Source of the DNA: Nymphalis io
Taxonomy: Eukaryota; Arthropoda; Insecta; Lepidoptera; Nymphalidae
Direction of reading: 5' to 3'
NCBI RefSeq assembly: GCF_905147045.1
Contig: NC_065916.1
Coordinates: 7,542,468-7,606,467 of the forward strand
Length of the DNA: 64,000 nt
Shown: positions 57,394 to 64,000 of the stretch, one piece after another
How positions within the stretch are numbered: position 1 is the first letter of the stretch
Layout of the letters: the number at the start of each line of letters is the position of its first letter
The notes under the pieces: model-generated
Database searches by the model: none
What the model saw: only the letters and a program-made list of their open reading frames with translations
What the model was told of the DNA's origin: nothing
Translations under genes and position numbers: made by a program

Positions 57394-57834
57394 ATTTAAG
57401 CATGAAACGCTATTGTTACTGCTACTAACTTTTTTTAATATTGCACTTGATATTGATATAACTGACAGATAATTGACATATAATTGACAATGATAGATAA
57501 AAGAATGACATGTAAACAATACTATATTGCCTAAAGAGGTTTTCATCTTTGGGAAGCCGTTTAGGTCTATAATATGCTAGTTAATTTTTCTAATGTGTTC
57601 CGTATTTTTGAACACTCAGAATGCTTGGATACCATTGGCGAGATGACTGTAACCATATTTATGGCGGTTTGACTGAAACGATCTATATGACATTTTAAAC
57701 GTCTCGACCTTTTGAGCGAGTATATTGTTGACAACAATAAGGGAACTTTGTTTGTACCGATATTTTTGACTTTTTGGTTGCGTCTATTTATTTGAATACT
57801 CTGAGCGTCTCTAATTATTTGACGTTGACTGTAC
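56991..57834. repeat. duplicated block Y, copy 2
   Basis: Copy of 46808-47644 with an 11-bp insertion near 57480 and few substitutions. Confidence 0.88.
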
Positions 57835-58109
57835 AAGGTCCGGAGAATATGGCGTATCCTGAAGGACCTCTCATACGCGCTTTTGGAGTGCGGCTTTGAC
57901 AAAATGTGCAACATGGAGCCTGACGTTTCGTGAAGGAGTATGGTGTAACAATGTCAATGGGGTCTCTTTAGTTGAATAGTAGAATAGAAACTTGTTGACA
58001 AAAAACAAGTGGAATTTTTATTGAAAATTTACCAGTGCCCCATTTTTCTAAAATCCCATTAAATGAAAATGATCGAGAATTAATATTAATAGTTAATTTT
58101 TTGGCTCAT

Positions 58110-58870
58110 TTGTTTGGAGGAGGCCTTCCTTCTTCAAATGTGCTAAATAAATATATAAAACACTACGAACTTATTACCCAACCCGTTGTATATCGCCGCT
58201 CACTTCCTTTGTGACTTCGTCAAAGCGCTTTAAAACTTGAATAAATTTTCCATATACTGTCCATTTGTGTGCAGATAATGTATCGACGTTTCCGTTTTAA
58301 TTTGACACAGCACTATTTTCTTCCTCTTTTAATTCTAGCAGACATTCTAACATATAAAATGTAGAATTTTACATTGTAGGGACTGCCTGCTCTAAATAGC
58401 GCTTCAGCTTTTCCCAGGCAACTTTACTTTTTTTAAATGTGCAACGATGGTGATATTAATATTAATATTTGAATTTAGATGGTATATTTTAATAGTTTAA
58501 TTTTCCAAAGCTTTATTAACAACCAAATTTAAACAATGTGCGTAACAAATGAGATGTTTCCACCCTAAGCATTTTTCTATTGCACACTTAATGCTAGAAC
58601 CGTTATCGAACACAGCAAAAGGTATTATAATATATATAATTTTAACCTTTTTATTTGTCATCCCCGTGCAACCCCATAACTCGTCAGCAAGAGCCGAAGC
58701 CGTGTGTGACTCCATCTAACACACAGCTTAATGATATGAGCTCTATCTTCGACTATGTAAAAAAGGCTATAAATTGTATATGAAAAGATTTATTATGTGC
58801 CAATCTATATCTTTTTTCATTCTTAAACAGTCTACGCAGGTAAGATGTCATGGTATTTCTGGCTCGTAGC
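58110..58870 (-). pseudogene. hAT-superfamily transposase remnant
   Basis: Encodes FAVFDNGSSIKCAIEKCLGW and HLICYAHCLNLVVNKALEN, the catalytic-Asp and 'CxxHxLNL' region of hAT transposases, and upstream MTSYLRRLFKNEKRYRLAHN in another frame. Both N- and C-terminal domains are lost. Its left part is repeated at 44690-44830. Confidence 0.68.
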
Positions 58871-59054
58871 ACTATTCCTAAATCACCTATCTCATACCCA
58901 GGTGTAGTCGTTATATATTGCTGTAACTCTCCAACATTGGCGGAATCAGCCTGTGCGACTGCCGCTGCCGCTACCGCAGCAACCCAAGTATTTTGTCTAA
59001 GAACTAATTGTATGTGCCGTGCTTCTTATTCATTTTTATTTTTTCCATCCATCA

Positions 59055-61045
59055 TGACCCTTTTCGCGTCCACTGCTGGACATAGGTCTCTCCAATGGCA
59101 CGCCACTGAGCTCGATTTTCAGCTTTTAATCTCCAACCGCTGCCAGCCACCTTGCGTATATCGTCACTCCACCTAGCTGGAGGGCGTTCTACGCTACGTT
59201 TGCCAAGGCGTGGTCTCCACTCCAGAACGCGTCTACTCCAACGTCGTCGGTTCTGCGACATATGTGTCCAACCCACTAATAATAATAATAATAAAACTTT
59301 TTATTTCAGGACTAGCCCATATAGTGTTAGTAAAACATATTTTTTAACTTTACAAATTTTAAAATACAATACAATAATAAAAAATAATTACATTTTTTTT
59401 TAGATAATAATATAATATCAATAACAATTTTAAAATTTAATTTAATTTAAATAGTTTTTTAACATTATATTTAATATTTTATTATTATAATTTAATATAA
59501 AATTTTTAATCAAGCAGTTATTTAATTTAAAAAAAAACCATAAATAAAAATATAAAAATAAAAATAAAGCAAATAATTACAACAATTCTTAAAACTACGT
59601 TAGTAATACGTGGGCACGATCCCAGCACCTCCAGAGGGGACTATCCAGCTTTGCAGCCAGTGTGTTGAGGAGTTTATTGGAGCTGTTTAGTAATCTGCTC
59701 ATAGTGGACGCAGTCCGCTTGCGTATGATCGCATAGTAGTCATCTACACGAGCTTCCGCAAACATTGCCGACGCGCTGCAGTAGCGAGGCTTCTTCAATA
59801 AAATTCTCAGAACATTGTTGTACTGCCACTTCAGCTTACTAATCCTTTGGGCTATGTCGATAACCTTGGTTCTCTGTCGGATCACCACATTTGGGATTCG
59901 ATCCTTCAGAGAAACTCCGAGCATAGCCCTCTCCATAGCTCGCTGAGCGACCTTAAAATGGTGGACCAAACGCACTGTCAGTGTCCACGTCTCGGCTCCG
60001 TAGGTCATAACCGGTAAGACGCACTCGTTGAAGACTTTTGTCTTTAAGCATTGCGGTATTCGTGATGAAAAGACTTGACCGAGTTTTCTATACGCTGCCC
60101 AGCCCAGCTGTAATCTTCTTCGTGCTTCCCCCTCGAAGTTGTTTCGACCCAACTGCAAAGTTTGCCCAAGGTACACATACTTCTGAACAACTTCGAGAGG
60201 AACTCCGTTAAGAGCTATTGGTTCCGGACTGACGTGTTCATTGAACATTACCTTGGTTTTTTTCCAAGTTCATCCGGAGACCAATTCGAGCAGAAGAATC
60301 ATCCAGGCTGCTCAGCATATATTGCATATCCTGCACGGTTTCTGCCACGATAACGATATCTTCTGCAAATCTCAAGTGCGAAAGGTACTCGCCGCTTATG
60401 TTTATGCCCCGCCCTTCCCAGTGCAGCGTCTTAAACATATCCTCTAATGCATTAGTGAACAATTTCGGTGAAATGACATCCCCTTGTTTCATTCCTCGAT
60501 GCAAGAGGATAGAGTCAGACTGCTGATTCTGTACTTTGACGGTCATAACAGCAGCGTCAGGCAGGAATATCAGCACTTGGATGTATTGCCAATCGATTTA
60601 ACACCGTTGTAAGGACTCCAGAACAGACTAGGTCTCAATAGAGTCAAAAGTCTTCTCATAGTCCACCAATGCTAAGCACAGGGGCTGATTATACTCTTCG
60701 GTCTTCTGTATAATCTGCCGCAGTGTGTAAATGTGGTCTATGGTTCCGTACCCTCTTCGAAATCCGGGCTGTTCCGGGGGCTGAAACTCGTCAAGTGATG
60801 ACCCTAGAAAATAGCTTATAGACATGGCTCAAGAGGAAAATAGGCCTGTAATTCTTGAAAAAGGTTTTGTCTCCCTTTTTGAAGAACATTACGACAACAC
60901 TCTTGCTCCATGCCTTTGGAGTTCTCCCCGAGAATATGACAGAATTAAATATTCGTTGGAGCTGTAATGTGGTGCCCTGAGAGAGGAATGAAAGCCAAGA
61001 CTGCTGAATAGATACTGCCTTTATTTCCAATAGGTCGTACATTAA
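59055..61045 (-). mobile_element. RTE-type LINE, decayed, split by a nested LINE
   Basis: Minus-strand pieces give the RTE reverse transcriptase in order: SGRTPKAWSKSVVVMFFKKG and NYRPIFLLSHVYKLFSRVI (61040-60830), QPGFRRGYGTIDHIYTLRQI (60780), LHRGMKQGDVISPKLFTNAL, LRFAEDIVIVAE (60360), YVYLGQTLQL, VLPVMTYGAETWTLTVRLVH, RISKLKWQ (59830), then after a 547-bp insertion RRWSRRVLEWRPRLGKRSVE and GETYVQQW. Frames break at about 60830, 60600 and 60240. The catalytic FADD reads FAED. Confidence 0.83.
59276..59822 (-). mobile_element. nested 5'-truncated LINE 3' end inside the RTE LINE
   Basis: The insert interrupts RTE coding between KLKWQ and GWTHMSQN. It opens with YNNVLRILLKKPRYCSASAM and FAEARVDDYYAIIRKRTAST, a CR1-like reverse transcriptase C-terminus, then a stop, an AT-rich 3' UTR and a (TTA)n end at 59277-59292. 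It fuses in frame to the RTE sequence, giving one apparent 217-codon frame. Confidence 0.75.
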
Positions 61046-61277
61046 ATAGGTACAAAATTAGGTTACGTAGTATATAATGATTAATAAGTATGTTTAGTTA
61101 ATATAATCTATTCACTACATCTCATCTCCACCGCAATAAAAAAATAAAATAAACAATACAATTTATTTTATTTTAGTTTATATTACGAATGTTCATATAG
61201 TATAATGTCATATTATAATTACTATCTTTACAAACTTTTGAAGTAAGTATTTAGTACATAAACTTTTAACAAAATTG

Positions 61278-62495
61278 TTAGGTAATTGGTTCAAAATACA
61301 TTTTTGTTCTGTTTTTGTGAATAACATAGTTTTTATTATCCTTAATTATTTCTACATTGGGTGAACATTCCCTTATTACTTTGTATGGACCTGAATATAT
61401 GTTTTGGAACTTACTACCGGTTTCATTTTTTATTAAAATCAAATCATTCTGTTTATAAGTCACAGGGTTTATATTACGATCATACTTATCTTTTCTTTTT
61501 AATTTACTTGCTATTAAATTTTCTCTAGCCTCTTTTTGTGACGTTTGTAATCTGAATTTGAGTTCCAAAGGATAATTATCAAAATTGTACAAAGGATCAA
61601 CTTGTGCTGATCGCAAATTAGATGGTAAAATACATTTCTTACCGAACACCAACTCATAGGGAGTGAACTTAGTCTCCGTATGTACTGCAGTGTTATAGGA
61701 AAAACACCAAAATGGAAGCCACATGCTCCAAGCTTCTGAGTGATTGTCTGTCTGTATTCGCAAATAGTTACCTAGATGTTTGTGAGAATTCTCCAAGGCA
61801 CCGATACTTTGATTATGATAAGCAGTAGACTGCAGCTTGTTAATATGCAAAAGTTTACAAACCTCTTTCATTGTGTCCGATAAAAACTCCGTTCCCCTGT
61901 CTGTAGCTATCTCCTTCGGAATACCATACCTGAGTATAAAATTGTTTACGAAGTTCCTGGCTACCTCATCTGACCTTTTTGATATTAATGGGTAGGCCTC
62001 AACATACTTGCTCAACTCACATTGTATAGTTAAAATGTACATATAATTATTGTACTCTCTCTCTAACGGCCCTACTATATCTAAATATACCTTTTCAAAC
62101 GCTGAAGTTGCCGTCGAACTAATTGTCATAGGTTCCTTAGTATAATGTGAGGAATGTTTTTGTTTTTGATATTTGTCACACCTTTTTATAAATTCTGTAA
62201 CATCAGCTTCTAATTTTGGCCAAAAATAATATTTCTTTATGTTATTTACCATTCGTCTTATGCCGGCATGGCCACTTGTGGGTAATATATGAAAATCGTT
62301 TAAAATTACACACTTATCGTCTTTATCAGTTATTCTCTTTGTTCCCCTTAAAATACATATACGTGGTCCGGACCAACTACATATGTTATTTACTTCATTT
62401 ATTAACTTTTCCACAAATTTATTATTTTTCTCAGTCTTAATAAAGTACACTTCTTTAATATTTATTTTCCCACAAAATATTTTCAGCTCTCTCAC
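61278..62495 (-). pseudogene. gypsy integrase
   Basis: HILPTSGHAGIRRMVNNIKK and YYFWPKLEADVTEFIKRCDK form a zinc-binding HHCC-like domain (second Cys pair altered: C-DKYQKQ). The catalytic core has YLDIVGPLE, IATDRGTEFLSD and the third acidic residue in NQSIGALENSHK. The C-terminus has KQNDLILIKNETGSKF and YSGPYKVIRE. It is in the same frame as the RNase H part, 8 codons beyond the TGA. 405 residues, usual length for this domain. Confidence 0.88.
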
Positions 62496-62519
62496 AAATT
62501 CGCCTGGCGATAGTTGCGA

Positions 62520-63992
62520 TCAAGAAGCTAAATTAATAAAAATAGTATCCATTGAGGGCACGTAACTCAAACATCCCTTCTCATGCGTTATCTCTCTCAA
62601 TTTACGATATCGATTTAATTCATAAGCGCTTATGAAACGTAATTCCGTGAAATATTTCGGTTTGCTATGTACTTCTACAAGTTTTGGTTGATCAGTCCCA
62701 TCGTTTTTAGAAATAATAGCATCCCGTTGTTGCTTAGCCATCTGGCCACGCGTCATTACATTCATCACCGTTTGATTCATCTCTTTCAAGTCCTCAGAAG
62801 TTAAATGCAAACGTGAAAGTGCGTCAGCGGCAGAATTATTCTTGCCTTTTAAGTATTCAAGTACAAAATCGTATTCTTCTAATGCTAACCTAAATTTAAT
62901 TAAACGGCTAGATGGATCCCGCATTCCAAATAAATAGATAAGCGGCTTATGATCAGTCTGAATTTTGAATGTCCTACCATACAAATATGGTCGAAAATGC
63001 TTCACGGCCCATACAATCGCAAGCAGTTCCTTCTCAATCGTTGGGTACCTTTTTTCTGCTTTGTTAAGACTACGACTGGCATAGGCTACAGGCTTACCGT
63101 CGCTGTTGCATAAAACTGCACCTACCCCATATCCTGATGCATCTGTTTGTAAAATAAATTGATTAGACTCCGAAAAATCAGGGTATTGCAATACAGGATG
63201 GGATATTAAATTTTGTTTCAACAGTTCAAATGATTTTTGGCATTCCTCATCCCATTTAAAAATAACATTTTTTCGACACAAATTATTTAATGGATGTGCT
63301 TTTGTTGCAAAATTAGGAATAAATTTCCTGTAATAATTTACAAACGCAACGAATCTTTTTACTTCGTCGACTTTAGTAGGAACTGGGTAATCTTTAACGA
63401 CTTCTATTTTATCAGAATCTGGTATGACACCCTCTGCTGACACAACATGACCTAAGTATAATAGTTCCTTCTGTAAGAAAATACACTTCTGAGAATTTAA
63501 CTTTAGATTAACTTTACGTAATCTTTCAAAAATAGATTGTAAATTCTTAATATGACTAGGTAAGTCTCTACTAAAACAAACTAAATCGTCTTGGTACACC
63601 AGACATTTTTCGTATGTTAACCCTGTCATTGCCATAGTCATCATACGCGAAAATGAACTAGGACTGGTTTTTAAGCCCATAGGCATTCTAGTCATCTGAA
63701 ACTCTCCGGAACAAAAAGCAGTATACTTGCGACTGTCTGGGTCTAAGCTAACATTATAGTAACCTTGATGTAAATCTAAATGAGAAAAATACATGCAACC
63801 AGATAACGAATCTAAAATTTCTGTTATATTTGGAAGAGGAAATTTGTCATCATGTATACTTTTATTAAGTTTTCTGTAATCTATGACCAAACGCCATTTT
63901 TTGTTTCCATTTTGGTCACTTTTCTTTGGCACCAACAAGATTGGACTGGACCATTCACTTTGACATGGTTCAATAATATTTTCTTTCAACAT
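62520..63992 (-). pseudogene. gypsy reverse transcriptase-RNase H
   Basis: Motifs in order: EWSSPILLVPKK, WRLVIDYRKLNKSIHDDKFP, YFSHLDLHQGYYNVSLDPDS, FQMTRMPMGLKTSPSSFSRM and the catalytic VYQDDLVCFS (Gln where Leu, Ile or Val is usual), then LGHVVSAEGVIPDSDKIE. RNase H follows with LQTDASGYGVGAVL, YPTIEKELLAIVWAVKHFRP and TDHKPLIYL, ending AADALSRLHL. The open frame runs past the right part of the window without a start, so it is partial. Ends at a premature TGA. Confidence 0.88.
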
Positions 63993-64000
63993 TTGATCAA

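Larger units (their letters stand above)
61278..63992 (-). mobile_element. Ty3/gypsy (mdg1/412-like) pol region, cut by the window edge
   Basis: Reverse transcriptase, RNase H and integrase of one retrotransposon lie in a single frame, interrupted only by a TGA at 62520-62522. Gag, protease and the 5' LTR would lie beyond 64000. Left of 61278 there is an AT-rich stretch where a 3' LTR is expected, but I cannot define its ends. The mdg1/412 placement is by pattern. Confidence 0.83.

Noticed and set aside
59595..60248. A single 217-residue protein
   Set aside because: It is a fusion frame across an RTE LINE and a nested second LINE, not a host protein.

Overview
The window is animal nuclear DNA, almost certainly from a butterfly or moth. 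It is AT-rich, with GT-AG introns, many dispersed tRNA-derived SINE copies, and non-LTR, Ty3/gypsy and DNA-transposon remnants of types common in Lepidoptera. The SINE set recalls nymphalid genomes, but I cannot name a species from sequence alone.

Left half (about 2.1-33.2 kb): one large minus-strand gene, the orthologue of human DCAF1/VprBP and Drosophila mahjong (mahj), the substrate receptor of the CUL4-DDB1 ubiquitin ligase. I traced 33 coding exons. Every junction has GT/AG ends and the phases agree from the ATG at 33240-33242 to the stop at 2124-2126. The model is 4,299 nt and 1,432 residues: an N-terminal armadillo-like region, a LisH motif (about residues 822-854), WD40 repeats (about 1053-1340) and an acidic tail. 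Its introns hold at least four SINE or SINE-like families (called A-D here), a foldback element, an RTE LINE fragment, and a MITE-like element whose 30-bp unit, carrying TGACGTCA, has expanded in tandem. A LINE remnant lies beyond the 3' end (about 385-993).

Middle (33.2-38.4 kb): AT-rich DNA upstream of mahj with no convincing gene and only degraded SINE pieces.

Right part (38.4-64 kb): I found no host gene here, only a nest of mobile elements, nearly all read on the minus strand. In order: a DD41D mariner-like transposase with a mutated first catalytic Asp; R1-, RTE- and Jockey-type LINE pieces; a LINE reverse transcriptase lying inside a Tc1-like element whose transposase gene has a small intron; gypsy gag pieces; another LINE; a 1.7-kb block present twice (49.8-51.5 and 55.3-57.0 kb); a gypsy element with recognisable LTRs and a tRNA-Trp-type primer site, part of whose pol is replaced by pogo-like sequence; a hAT remnant; an RTE LINE split by a second LINE; and a Ty3/gypsy pol region running off the right edge, broken by a single in-frame stop.

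I see no rRNA gene, functional tRNA gene, CRISPR array or operon. I found no clearly new biological system. The most interesting signals are the expanded CRE-motif minisatellite in a mahj intron, the shared tails linking SINE families to particular LINE families, and the duplicated, mosaic transposon blocks.
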